Assembly (NCBI GenBank): GCA_016584495.1
Contig: WAID01000006.1
Coordinates: forward strand, 2,914,001 to 2,978,000
Reading direction: 5' to 3'
Source: Celoporthe dispersa
Lineage: Eukaryota; Ascomycota; Sordariomycetes; Diaporthales; Cryphonectriaceae
DNA length: 64,000 nt
Positions 35,655 through 45,368 of the stretch are shown piece after piece (position 1 is the first letter of the stretch; every line of letters starts with the position of its first letter). The position numbers and the translations under genes are program-made. The notes under the pieces are model-generated. The model was not told where the DNA came from. It worked only from the letters and a program-made list of their open reading frames with translations, and searched no databases.

Positions 35655-37132
35655 AGCAATTGAATCTAATTTGGAGCGGTGATTGGCTTATAATGACGAA
35701 AGAATAATTGACAATATCGAGAAGAGGGAACCAAAAAAAACCCAAAAACCCCCTAAAAAAAAAAAAAAAGAACGTAAGTGCTTGTATACACACAAAGAGT
35801 GGAATAGTAGTTGCTAGCAGCAACAATGAAGCGAGGCAAGAATTTCTTCACATCTCAGCGCCGCGGAAGAATCCCAAAAGGCGTAGTGTCTTTATAGACA
35901 ATTTGGTTGTGCACATACGTAGGTCCACGGGTACGGTAGTGTACAGCTCGCCCACATCCCTTCCATGGTTTTTACTGAAGTACGGGGCCGAGATCTATCT
36001 CCGAGGAAGGCGGGTTCCAAAATGTTTCCCATGCTCGACCAAGCCCCGTACCCATCCCCACAGCTTACGTATGCTCCAGGAACGAACGTGTCTGTCACTT
36101 ACCCTGAAGTGGTCGAAAGTGTCTAACTGGCTTGTGTGGAAAGAAAATGTGCGGTATTGTCGTCATTTTATGATTTGTGGACTTTCCCCCCTCCCCCCTC
36201 AAAGCTCGGTGTTTCGAAACAAGTTCGGCAATATGCTATGTGCCATTCAAAGTTAAAACGTAAGCTAAGTACTTTAATTATGAGCGGTACCAACCTTTCT
36301 AAGCCGGTCGGTGTCTAGTTCTGTATATTTCCAACTGTAAACCCAGAAGAGTCTTCTGCTGGATAGGATGAGGGCAGCTTTACAGACTGAGTGGTGCAGG
36401 ACCGGGCTTTGGGCTTGCGTATCTATGATCTGGGCAGTACAAGTGATTATACTGTATGTACTCTGTATAAGGGGTTAAGGTGCAAGCCTAGAACGCTGTA
36501 CTACAAGCAAGGGTGCGGCTTGTAAAGTGGGGAGCCCCAGATATTATAAGAAACAATATGCTTCCGGCTGCTTCGATGAAGGGCTGGGGGCCACGCGGTA
36601 GTAAAGGATGCCTCCCTTCATAAAATATGAATAGTATATACATGGGCGAGAAGAATTCTAATAGTGAAGACGGCACATTAGATCTGAGGTGACCGTTAAG
36701 GGGTATACAGCTCGGAAAAGCAGCAGACAAGGATCGGGTTGTGGGCAGACTCTCCCTGTGGCCAATCACTGTAATTTCTGTTCCATAAAGTAAAAAAGAA
36801 AAAAGAAAAACAGAACAATAAAGAGAAGAAACATGACTCCAGACTCCAGTGCCACCAATTCCGTCCAACCCTTGGAATCAACCTAGAGAAACAGACGTCC
36901 GTAGAACGTGTCTATATATCCCAAGAACAAACGCGCATGCAAAACCCAGACATCAAAATCGTGACAAAACATGTAGTCTTGAGAATGTCAAATCGCCTCC
37001 AAACTCAGGCTGGCTGACAGCCGCTCAAATCGAGACACCCAGCCAATGTTTTTTTTTCTTCTTTTTCTTTCCTTCTCCTCTTGTTCGTATAAATATCGTG
37101 GCAAAATCGTAATAAAAAAAAAAAAACGAGAT
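35655..37132. other. Spacer between the two secreted-protein genes
   Basis: 1.48 kb holding the tannase promoter on the left and the 3' flank of the small secreted gene on the right. A-rich and T-rich runs are present; no gene is supported. Confidence 0.6.
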
Positions 37133-37546
37133 CTAAAAGCTCCAGCTGATACCCGAGGTCTGCGACCCCCCGTCCGAAGTGCTGAACCCACAGGCCTCAT
37201 AGACAGCGGTGGCGACATCGATGTGGTCAGACGAACAGCCCATGCACTTGTCAATGGCGGTGGCCTGGACGGTCTTGCCGTTGCAGGTGATGGTCATCGG
37301 GGTGCCGGACTGGCCGTTGCACTGGAGCAGCGACGGGTCGACGGCGACGTACATACTGTCGTCCTCGTAGACGGGGCTGCAGGCAGTGTAGGCGCCTGTT
37401 GTGGGGCCGATCCAGGTCATCTGGCCCGAGTAGCTGCCGCGCTGGAGGAGGGGATTGGGCGGCGACTGCAAGGGGGACGCGCGGACCAGGGCTGGGGCTG
37501 CGAGGAGCAGGGCGGAGAGGAAAGTGGTGAGGTGAGATGGAGACAT
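37133..37546 (-). CDS. Small secreted double-psi beta-barrel (RlpA/barwin-like) protein
   Basis: 137 residues with a signal peptide (about 1-23, SALLLAAPALVRA|SP) and a single RlpA-like double-psi beta-barrel domain: SGQMTWIGPTTGAYTACSP, MYVAVDPSLLQC, MTITCNGKTVQATAIDKCMGC, then DHIDVATAVYEACGF. Six cysteines in the mature part suggest three disulfides. The Asp in AIDKC and the HID motif match the barrel core of the expansin and cerato-platanin-like superfamilies, but there is no carbohydrate-binding domain. Small fungal proteins of this type include plant-induced effectors and protease inhibitors; the function here is unknown. No intron and no frame break. The start at 37546 gives a perfect signal peptide; an upstream in-frame ATG at 37618 would bury it. 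Confidence 0.88.
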   Translation of the reverse strand: MSPSHLTTFLSALLLAAPALVRASPLQSPPNPLLQRGSYSGQMTWIGPTTGAYTACSPVYEDDSMYVAVDPSLLQCNGQSGTPMTITCNGKTVQATAIDKCMGCSSDHIDVATAVYEACGFSTSDGGSQTSGISWSF

Positions 37547-38801
37547 TGTGGATTCTACCTGCGCGTGAGGCGTATAAATTGACGGAGGTTTAAGGAGCGG
37601 TTGTTGGTGGGGCGGCAAGCTGCCGACTCCTGAGGAAGTGAGAGAAAAAAGAGAGAGGGAAAAAAAAAAAAAAAACAGAAAGAAAGAAAGAAGAAAAAAA
37701 GAGGCCTTAGGTTTATTGATGGATGTTGCTGGGAGGCTGTGAGAAGATCTTGAGGGTGATGATGGTGAGAATGTATTTCCTGGAGACCAAAGACGAGAAG
37801 CCCCAGTGGTTTATATATCGTCCTCCACCCTCGACGCCTCTCGACCTGGACCGGAGTCTGGTCTTCATGGTGCTGGCCGTGCACAGCAGCCCAAAAGTAT
37901 CACTTTGTCTCAAAACGATGCTCACCACTGGCATCTGGGCCCAGAGAGTCTCGACCTTTGGACCTCAGGGTCTCGAGGTGGTCATCCCGGAGCCGACAAG
38001 CCCGGACGCCCTGCCGGCTAACCGATCCCCTAGCCAACAACCTCGAGCTTCACCAAATGCTGGATGTTTCAAAAGTAAGCCAATTCTTACGGGACTGACT
38101 GATTTTGGGGGTTTGTGCTCAAGAGTCTACGGCACTCTCTCGCCTACGACTTTCAGGTGTCGGGAGGATCTCGAGGCCTGGCCCGGTGGCCTATGAGACC
38201 TGTTTGCTGACCAGGGGGGCTCGTCTGGGCGGCTGCCACGTTTTTTATTGGGTTGTTTCTGGTTGAGACCAGGCCTGACAGGTTTCTGGGCCTCTTGGGC
38301 AGAAATTGAAACATGTTTCCTGGGTTTAACCTTTTTCGATTCCTTATTTCTTATTCTGTGGCCCCTTGCTGTTTCTGTGGCATGAGGGTGAGGCGATGGG
38401 TTGGATGGACGGCTGTGTTACCCGTGGGAAGGTTTCGCACATCCAATCTGGTTTCCCATAAAACGACAGCCGACGCTCAAAGAGAAAGAAGGAAGAAAGA
38501 AAGAAAAAATCACTCAATATTTAAAGGTGTCACAGATTTGGTACTCCAAATTTCCTTCAAGTCAAATCACTTTCGTCTGGGAAGGAGCGCCGGGTGTTCC
38601 GTGGTCGGTCAGGTCCGATCCACCCGGAGCCAACCGGAGAAAATGTGGGCCCCTTCCCATGATCTTGGCCCGGGACCACCTTCCTCGACCAGCCGCTCGT
38701 CGAATCAAAGTTTCAACCTGCTCACGTCAACCACGCCCCGACCCCTGCAGCCCTTGCGAATTGCCCCCCCCCCTCTCTCCTCCTTCCTCGCACCAGATGA
38801 G
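37547..38801. other. Divergent promoter region
   Basis: 1.26 kb between the small secreted gene (-) and the methyltransferase gene (+). The frame upstream of 38802 is open back to 38313, but its translation has no conserved sequence and is treated as leader. CT-rich stretches near 38765-38790 fit a 5' UTR. Confidence 0.55.
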
Positions 38802-40136
38802 ATGCACTACATTCGCTTGATGAGACCGCCGAGTCTCGACGGGAGAAGCAGTCTCAAGCTTGTGCTGATCGTCACCACAGACTTGGGCGACTCGCTCCTC
38901 TGTCCCGACGAGCCTGTGCCCATCTCCGTGTACGCCTTCAATCGTGATGGGAAGGTCAGGATCGACGGCGGGCGGAGCTTCTGGACCGCTGGGATGCGGG
39001 TTCTCAAGCTTGACCTGCCGGCTCCCGTGGAGGCAGCGCAGAACAAGATCCGGAGCGAGGCTGAGGACGACGGTGGCCCGGCGAGGATCAGGATCGTTGC
39101 ATCCCGCGAGCTGCTTGATCCCCCATGTGCTGCAGAGATCCCGTCCGACAAGGAAGGCCGCATTCTTGGGCTCTCCGTCCCATTTCCCAAGCACGACCAG
39201 GACGCCTGCTACACGGCCACGAGAGAGCTGATGACACGCGTCGACGGCACGACGGCCGTGCTCGAGATCGATGAGGAGATAGGCGAGAGTATCGACCGCC
39301 ACGTGTGGGACGCTGGCGTGGTCACGACGGGCCTGTTTTTTGACATGTGCGGCTCTGGCGAAGAAGGGGGAGCGAGGTGGCGGAGGACACCTCGGCTGCG
39401 GGAAATGCTGCACTCTGCCTCGTCGAGGAGTCCACTGAACGTGATCGAGCTCGGCTGCGGTGTCGGAATACTGGGTATCGGGCTCACAAGGGCTTTATCC
39501 AGACCATGTTCAGAGAACGAGGCGCGTGGAACCGGGCCAGAACCAGCAGACACCAGCCTCTCTGGTGATCTGGGCACCGCGCCACCACAGGGCGCACCCA
39601 TCGCTCGCGTTCTCCTAACCGACCTGCCAGATGCCGAGGAGCTGACAAGAGGCAACATAGCCTCGAGCACGCGTGGCCAGAGATGCAGCAACACCCGGGA
39701 CGACGCCGCCCCGTCCCTTGATTTCGAGAGCCTGGACTGGGAAGACGGCAAGAGAGGCGCGCTGGGACCCAAGGCCGCCGCCACCAGCTGGGACCTCATC
39801 ATCATCTCCGACTGCACCTACAACGTGGACATGCTGTCCGCCCTCGTCGGGACCCTGTCCGCACTGCACACGTCGTCGGCCGCGCTGGCGGGCGGCAAGG
39901 GGCTTGGGCCAAAGGTCATGCTCGCCACCAAGCCTCGGCACCCGTCGGAGAAGGCGCTCTTTGACCTGATGAAGGCGGATAGGTGGGATGTACTGGAGAG
40001 CGCGAGCCAGCCGCTTCCTCTCCTGGGACTAGAGGACGAGCAGGTGGAAATCTACCTCTTTGGCAGGTCTCCTGAGCAGGCGGGCGGCGGGAGGAGGTCT
40101 ACGGCGGAAGGTTCGAAGCGGCGAAGGCTGGGATGA
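38802..40136 (+). CDS. Protein-lysine methyltransferase, Methyltransf_16 family
   Basis: A seven-beta-strand SAM-dependent methyltransferase of the METTL21/EFM type. Motif I is VIELGCGVGILGIGL. The acidic end of the second strand appears in RVLLTDLPDAEELTRGNI. The family-defining DxxY motif, which binds the target lysine, is in IIISDCTYN. An N-terminal extension (MHYIRLMRPPSLDG, LVLIVTTDLGDSLLCP) is typical of the fungal members. The catalytic domain starts near HVWDAGVVTTGLFF. The protein has 444 residues, no intron, no frame break. It ends in a basic SKRRRLG tail that could be a nuclear signal. Substrates of related proteins are translation factors and chaperones; the target here is unknown. 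The start at 38802 is chosen because the conserved N-terminus begins there; an in-frame ATG at 38643 is possible. Confidence 0.85.
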   Translation: MHYIRLMRPPSLDGRSSLKLVLIVTTDLGDSLLCPDEPVPISVYAFNRDGKVRIDGGRSFWTAGMRVLKLDLPAPVEAAQNKIRSEAEDDGGPARIRIVASRELLDPPCAAEIPSDKEGRILGLSVPFPKHDQDACYTATRELMTRVDGTTAVLEIDEEIGESIDRHVWDAGVVTTGLFFDMCGSGEEGGARWRRTPRLREMLHSASSRSPLNVIELGCGVGILGIGLTRALSRPCSENEARGTGPEPADTSLSGDLGTAPPQGAPIARVLLTDLPDAEELTRGNIASSTRGQRCSNTRDDAAPSLDFESLDWEDGKRGALGPKAAATSWDLIIISDCTYNVDMLSALVGTLSALHTSSAALAGGKGLGPKVMLATKPRHPSEKALFDLMKADRWDVLESASQPLPLLGLEDEQVEIYLFGRSPEQAGGGRRSTAEGSKRRRLG

Positions 40137-40975
40137 GATGAAGAGAGGCACGGAGCTATGTCCCAATGTTTTGGATTGCTGAAGGATCGGAAGCGACAGC
40201 CTATCTGCACACCGCCTCTGCGTCATCCCGCTTTAGATCCTCACTCTGAACGCTTCTCGCCTCCCAGGGTCACCGAAGGATGGGCGGAGACGGAGGAGAT
40301 CCATAGCAGCCTCACATACGTCTTGTCTGAAGGGGTCGACATCTACCATGATGTACCAGAGTCCAGCACCACAGGTACAGGCTCTGCTGGGCACGAGGGC
40401 AGCGGTGATCCTCGTGCGAGAGCAATTACCATAGGCTGTGTTTTGGTACAGCAGAAGCTCGACCCATAGGTACTGTTTCCGGCACAGAAATGTCGCATAT
40501 TCAGGATGATGGAATAGAGCGCCCAACAGTCGTAGAGCCATCAGCTCGGGTGAGCTGGGAAGACGCCTTGCCAGCTCTCCAGGAAAAAGGAGGGGAGGGG
40601 GGGGGGGAATTGAGCAACACAGCGAGCCTTGCACAGCATACATGGCCTCTAAAGGAATTGATCCACTTGTCCATGCATTAGATCAAGTCTTCACTGAACA
40701 AGACTTGGAGGCACGTACATAAGTATTCGGAGCATCGGCAACCGGTCCGGCCCCATACCGCTCGTACCGAAGATAGTACAATCGTTAGTCAGCCTCTTTT
40801 TTCTTTCCCTTTTCTTTTCATGCATTATTCTTCTTCAGACTAGTCCACCTTGTTTCTTTTCGTCTCTTCACTCACAAGCACTATTTACATCCCAGTTCAC
40901 CAATTTGTGCTAGGAAAGCAGAGAAAAGAAGGAAAAAAATAAAATAAAAATAGAACAAACAGCGACAACAACGAC
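40137..40975. other. Spacer upstream of the MOSC fusion gene
   Basis: 839 bp, no gene. The last 200 bp are CT-rich, then A-rich immediately before the ATG at 40976, a usual fungal leader. Confidence 0.6.
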
Positions 40976-42735
40976 ATGGCAGTCGGAGAGGACGAGATCG
41001 ACCTCTGGTCGCCCTTTACAAGCGATACCATCCTCGAGGTGCGCTCCGGGAGGCTTAAGAAGTTCAAGGGCCTCAACATCGAGTCAGGGATCGACAAGTC
41101 GCTCCTGGAGGGGCGAGTCTACATCGGCAAGCTGGGCATAGACGGCGACGAGCATGACCTGACGTTTCATGGAGGGCCCGACAAGGCCGTCCACGGGTGT
41201 GAGTCTCCCCTCTTCTCCTCCCTCCTCCTCACCACCCCACTCACCTTCCTTATCTCCTATCCACTACGCAGACTGCTGCACACACTACCCGTCCTGGGCC
41301 TCCGAGTTCCCCACCGCCTCGGCCCGGTTCGTCCCAGGCGGCTTCGGCGAGAACCTGGTAACAGCCCACATGAACGAGCGCAACGTCTGCATAGGCGACA
41401 TCGTAGCCATAGGCCCGGACCCGGCCGGCGGCCCCCTGCTCCAGGTCTCCCTCCCCCGCCAGCCCTGCTTCAAGCTCAACCACCGCTTCGAGCTGAAGAA
41501 CTTCGCCCCCAACACGTGGCGGCTGAGCAGGACGGGGTGGTACTACCGCGTGCTCCGCGAGGGCTGGGTCGGCGCCGGGGACGAGATCAGGCTGGTCGAG
41601 CGGCGCCACCCGCGCTGGACCATCGAGCGGGTGCAGGAGTACCTGCACCGGAACACGGGGGTGCTGGCGGCGAACGAGGAGCTGGCGGGGATCGAGGAGT
41701 TTGGCAAGGAGAGCCATGACGCGTTCGCGGGGCGGGTGGCGAGGCAGAGGGCCAGGGAGAGGAGGGAGAGGGAGGGGGCGGGGACGAGGACGAGAGGCAG
41801 TGGCGGGACTTCAGGGTCGTGCAGAAGACGAGACAGACGGGGCGCGTCACCTCGCTCGTGCTCGAGGCGGTGGCGCCCGCGGCGGAGGCGGCGCTGGACG
41901 AGGGCGCGCACGCCAAGATCAGGATCCCTGTGCCCGGCGGGCAGCCTCTGGTGCGCGCATACTCTGTGGTCTCGGGGGACAGGAACAGGCTCGAGCTCGG
42001 CGTGGCGCTGGACGAGCACAGCCGCGGCGGGTCGAGGTATCTCCACGAGGCGGCGGCGGCGGGCGACGTGCTGCAGGTCGGCAGGCTCACGTCCATGGCG
42101 CTCCTCACCTCGGCGAGCTGCCACGTCTTTGTGGCGGGCGGCATCGGCATCACGGCGTTCCTCGGCCTCCTCACCTCGCTGCGGCGCTACAACTTCGCCG
42201 CCCAGCTGCACTATGCCGTGCGCTCCGGGGACGACATCCCGTTCCGGGACCGGGTCGAGGCGCTGGGGGCCGAGGTGGTCACCATCTACGACAGGTCGGC
42301 GGGCCAGCGGCTCAGCATCCCGCGGGTGATCAGGGACATGCCGTGGAACTCGCGGCTCTACTTTTGCGGGCCGGCGCGCCTCATGGACGAGGCGCTGCGG
42401 GAGACGCGGGCTGCCGGGATCGGCCCCGACGAGGTCCACTTCGAGGCCTTCTCGGCGGACACGGGCGGGGACCCCTTCGAGGCCGTGGTCGCCAACCGGG
42501 AGGGGGAGGTCGTGCGGGTGGGCGGGGGGAGACGCTGCTCGAGGTGCTGCAGGGGAGGTTCGGGGCGGACCAGATCCCCTCGTCGTGCGAGGTGGGCAAC
42601 TGCGGGACGTGCAGGCTCAGGCTGAGGGCGGGCAGGGTGGATCACAGGGGCACGGGCCTGGCGGAGGAGGAGAAGGCGGACTCGATCCTCAGCTGTGTGT
42701 CTCGGGGCGTGGGGCGGATCACTATTGAGATTTGA
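40976..42735 (+). CDS. MOSC / ferredoxin-reductase / 2Fe-2S fusion protein
   Basis: A molybdenum-cofactor MOSC domain of the YiiM type joined to its own electron-transfer chain. In order: MOSC (GLNIESGIDKSLLEGRVYIGK, DEHDLTFHGGPDKAVHGY, GGFGENL, and PRQPCFKLNHRF, whose Cys is the likely Mo ligand); the 3-alpha domain (RTGWYYRVLREGWVGAGDEI); an FNR-type flavin domain (RAYSVVS) with an NAD(P) site (FVAGGIGITAFLG, YFCGP); and a C-terminal plant-type ferredoxin (SSCEVGNCGTC plus a distal Cys in SILSCVSRG). YiiM reduces N-hydroxylated bases such as 6-hydroxylaminopurine, so a self-sufficient N-hydroxyl reductase is a reasonable inference. Intron 41199-41271. Two frame breaks, each one G missing: 41780-41783 and 42524-42529. 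The corrected length is 562 residues. The stop codon is the first unit of a (TGA)9 repeat. Confidence 0.9.
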
Positions 42736-42760
42736 TGATGATGATGATGATGATGATGAT
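42733..42760 (+). repeat. (TGA)9 repeat starting at the MOSC gene stop codon
   Basis: The stop TGA is followed in frame by eight more TGA codons, so the microsatellite itself supplies tandem stops. The convergent MFS gene ends 183 bp further on. Confidence 0.92.
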
Positions 42761-42942
42761 CCAATGTCAGGAGAGAGATACGTGCGTCTCCTCCCCAGCG
42801 GGCGCGGAAGCCGCGGCGGCCCTTTCTGGTCAGGTGAAGGTGAAATTGTTGTATCCGTGACACACACACACACACATATACATGATCTAGGGCTCGAGAC
42901 GTCACACCCTGCCTATTCGGGCACGACATTGCATGGTGTGTG

Positions 42943-44631
42943 TTACACGGCATGAGCCACACCCTCCTCCTCGTCTGACGCCGCCATCTTCACCACCGGC
43001 TCGCCGCCGGCGAACAACCCGATCACGACAGCACCGCCCGCCATCCAGACCGCCAGGGCCCAGGTCAGCGTCCCCCACCCGGCGCCGGCCATCACATACC
43101 CCGACATGAGCGAGCCCACCGAGCCCCCCAGGGCAAAGGAGGTGCAGAACAGCCCGTAGCCCAGCCCGTAGACACCTTTTGCGCCAAACACGCCGGGGCT
43201 CTTGGCCTCCTCGGCCTCGATGGCGTAGGTGATCTCCGCCATGAGCGGCGTGTTGGAGAAGACGAGGGTGACGCCCATCAGGGCCAGCAGGACGCCGAGC
43301 AGGACCTTTTGGGGCGTGGTGTCGGCTGTCACGAACCGCATGCACACCAGCACCGGGATGGAGGCGACGAAGCCCGCAAAGGAGGGCCACCTGGCCCCGT
43401 AGCGGTCCGACAGCCAGCCGACCACGGGGGAGACGAAGCCCGGGATGAAGACGCAGAAGAAGATGAGGCCTGCTGCTGTCGCGTTCCAGTGGAAGGTGGA
43501 CCTGACGAACAGGGGCAGGACGGTGTCCCATGAGAACCTGTGGTTGGCGGGGAGGGGTCGGGTTAGCGGCGGGAGGGCCTCCTCTCCTCCGGGCAGGACA
43601 GCTAGCTCCGTGTCTCTCTCTCTCTCTCTCACACACTTACATGACGGCGGCCTGGGTGATGATGCCCCAGTTGGCAGCCAGGATGCGCCTGGACCTGATG
43701 AGCCTGAGCCTAGGGTATCTCGCCGCCAGGCTGCTCCTGGCAGCGGCGGCGGGGGCTGGTGGTCGTGGTGGTGTAAGGGGCGTGCCCGTGCAGTCACCGT
43801 GATGCTCACCGTCCCCGCCACGTGTCTCGGCGGCGGGCGCTCCTGTCTCGAGCTTGGCCTCGGCCGTCTCCCGGGCATGCTCAGGATCTGGTCCTGCTCC
43901 TCCTCCTGCTGCTGCTCCTCCTCCATCCCCTCCGCCTTCCTCGGGGAGCCACCGGCAGGCGACCTTCTTCTCGATGAGGACCAGGCGCAGGACGGCATCG
44001 AGCAGGATACAGCCAAAGGCGACATAGTAGACGGGGTAATACCCGCAGCTGGCAAGACGGCACCGCCGATGGCGGGCGAGACGAGCAGGCCCAGCGACAT
44101 GGCGATGGAGGAGTAGCCCATGGCCACGCCGATCCTGTCGCCAAAGGTGTCGGCCAGCAGGGCCAGGCCGACGCTCCACACGGCGGCGGCGCTGAGGCCC
44201 TGCAGGACGCGGCCGAGGACGAAGAGGGCGACGGTCTGGCCCAGGCACAGGAGCAGGGTGGAGGCGGCGAGGGCGCAGAGGCCGATGAGGAGGGGCCAGC
44301 GGCGCGAGGAGGTGTGGTCGGCGTAGATGCCGGCGAGGGGGCTGCCGACGAAGAGGGCGACGGAGTAGCAGGCGAGGAGGATGGCGTTCCACTGCTGGAG
44401 GGCGTCGGCGGGGATGCCGATGCGGCTGGTCATGGCGAAGGGGAGGACGGGCACGATGATGCCGTAGAGGAGGATGTCGGTGAAGATGGCGATGCAGACC
44501 GTGGCTGTTATGAAGGCCGTGGAGGAGCGCAGCGACAGGAGGTAGGGCGGCCCGGGAGAGGCGGTGGCGGCTGTCTTGTGGCGCGCCAGGAGGTGGGCCA
44601 GGCTCCTGAGGCCGAAGCCATCACCGGTCAT
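42943..44631 (-). CDS. MFS transporter, vesicular-amine/multidrug (DHA1) type
   Basis: A twelve-helix proton antiporter of the major facilitator family, probably an exporter. Helix 1 is TATVCIAIFTDILLYGIIVP, followed by VLPFAMTSR; then the motif A loop GSPLAGIYADHTSSRRW, motif C-like GRVLQGLSAAAVWSVG and SIAMSLGLLVSPAIGGAVL. After a long charged cytoplasmic loop come WDTVLPLFVRSTFHW, the second motif A copy GWLSDRYGARW, and the last helices (ALGGSVGSLMSGYVM, WALAVWMAGGAVVIGLF). The vesicular-amine-transporter-like branch is favoured by the first helix and the D-rich loop; the substrate is unknown. One intron on the minus strand, 43640-43538. One frame break: a G missing (forward C run 44042-44044). 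The corrected length is 528 residues. It is convergent with the MOSC fusion and divergent from RRP7. Confidence 0.9.
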   Translation of the reverse strand: MTGDGFGLRSLAHLLARHKTAATASPGPPYLLSLRSSTAFITATVCIAIFTDILLYGIIVPVLPFAMTSRIGIPADALQQWNAILLACYSVALFVGSPLAGIYADHTSSRRWPLLIGLCALAASTLLLCLGQTVALFVLGRVLQGLSAAAVWSVGLALLADTFGDRIGVAMGYSSIAMSLGLLVSPAIGGAVLPAAGITPSTMSPLAVSCSMPSCAWSSSRRRSPAGGSPRKAEGMEEEQQQEEEQDQILSMPGRRPRPSSRQERPPPRHVAGTVSITVTARARPLHHHDHQPPPPLPGAAWRRDTLGSGSSGPGASWLPTGASSPRPPSCKCVRERERDTELAVLPGGEEALPPLTRPLPANHRFSWDTVLPLFVRSTFHWNATAAGLIFFCVFIPGFVSPVVGWLSDRYGARWPSFAGFVASIPVLVCMRFVTADTTPQKVLLGVLLALMGVTLVFSNTPLMAEITYAIEAEEAKSPGVFGAKGVYGLGYGLFCTSFALGGSVGSLMSGYVMAGAGWGTLTWALAVWMAGGAVVIGLFAGGEPVVKMAASDEEEGVAHAV

Positions 44632-45368
44632 GACGGACGCCTGCGCAGGTGGGCTGCTGTATCTCTTTCCGTCTCTCTTGCTCTCTCTCTCTCTCTGTGT
44701 GTGTGTGTGTCTCTCTCTGTCTGTCTATCTTCGGCGTCGACCTTGTCCGTGATCCTGGTTCCTTTCCTTCTTGGCGCTCAAGGCGCGGCACCAGCGACAG
44801 CAAGGATCTGCGTCGTGAGGCCGGAGGGTGGGTGTGGAAGGAGGTTTGTTGTCGGTCCGGAGAGAGGGAAATGCAGGATATGTCCGAATATGGCAAGTAC
44901 AGGACCCGCCACTACTTATGATAACACCAACCCCACCTACTGTAACTTACTTTACTGCCTGCCAGATTCCCCTTTTTGTACTCGATTCTATCTTAAGACG
45001 GAATTTAAAAAATAAAAATAAAAAAGGGAATTCATTCTTGAATCAATTGCCATTCTCTTTATCCGTCCATTTCCTTGCATGAGAATAAAGCTTCAACAAG
45101 CGTCAAGCACTAATAAAAATAAAAAAGAAAGAAGAAAGAAAAAGAAAAGAAAAGAAAAGAGAGCCTATCGGCGCCGACTCGGCAAGCCCCAAAGGTGTAG
45201 ATTGGCCCCCGACAGAGGAAAAAAAAAAAAGAGTGGACCCCAGCCTCCAAGCTTAAGCCGCCAAACCTGGCCAAAAGTCTCGACACCTTTTCCTCCCCCG
45301 AGACGACAAGAAACCCGACCTGACGCTCTCGCAGCCCCCCCCTTTCCCCTCCAACCACAGCCACAACC
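44632..45368. other. Divergent promoter of the MFS gene and RRP7
   Basis: 737 bp. On the MFS side CT and GT repeats occur (44682-44720). On the RRP7 side a purine-rich tract (45118-45162) and then a C-rich leader precede the ATG. No gene. Confidence 0.6.

Noticed and set aside
38313..38801. In-frame N-terminal extension of the methyltransferase
   Set aside because: The translation is unconserved Ser/Pro/Arg-rich sequence with CT-rich leader features; the family N-terminus begins MHYIRLMRPP at 38802.
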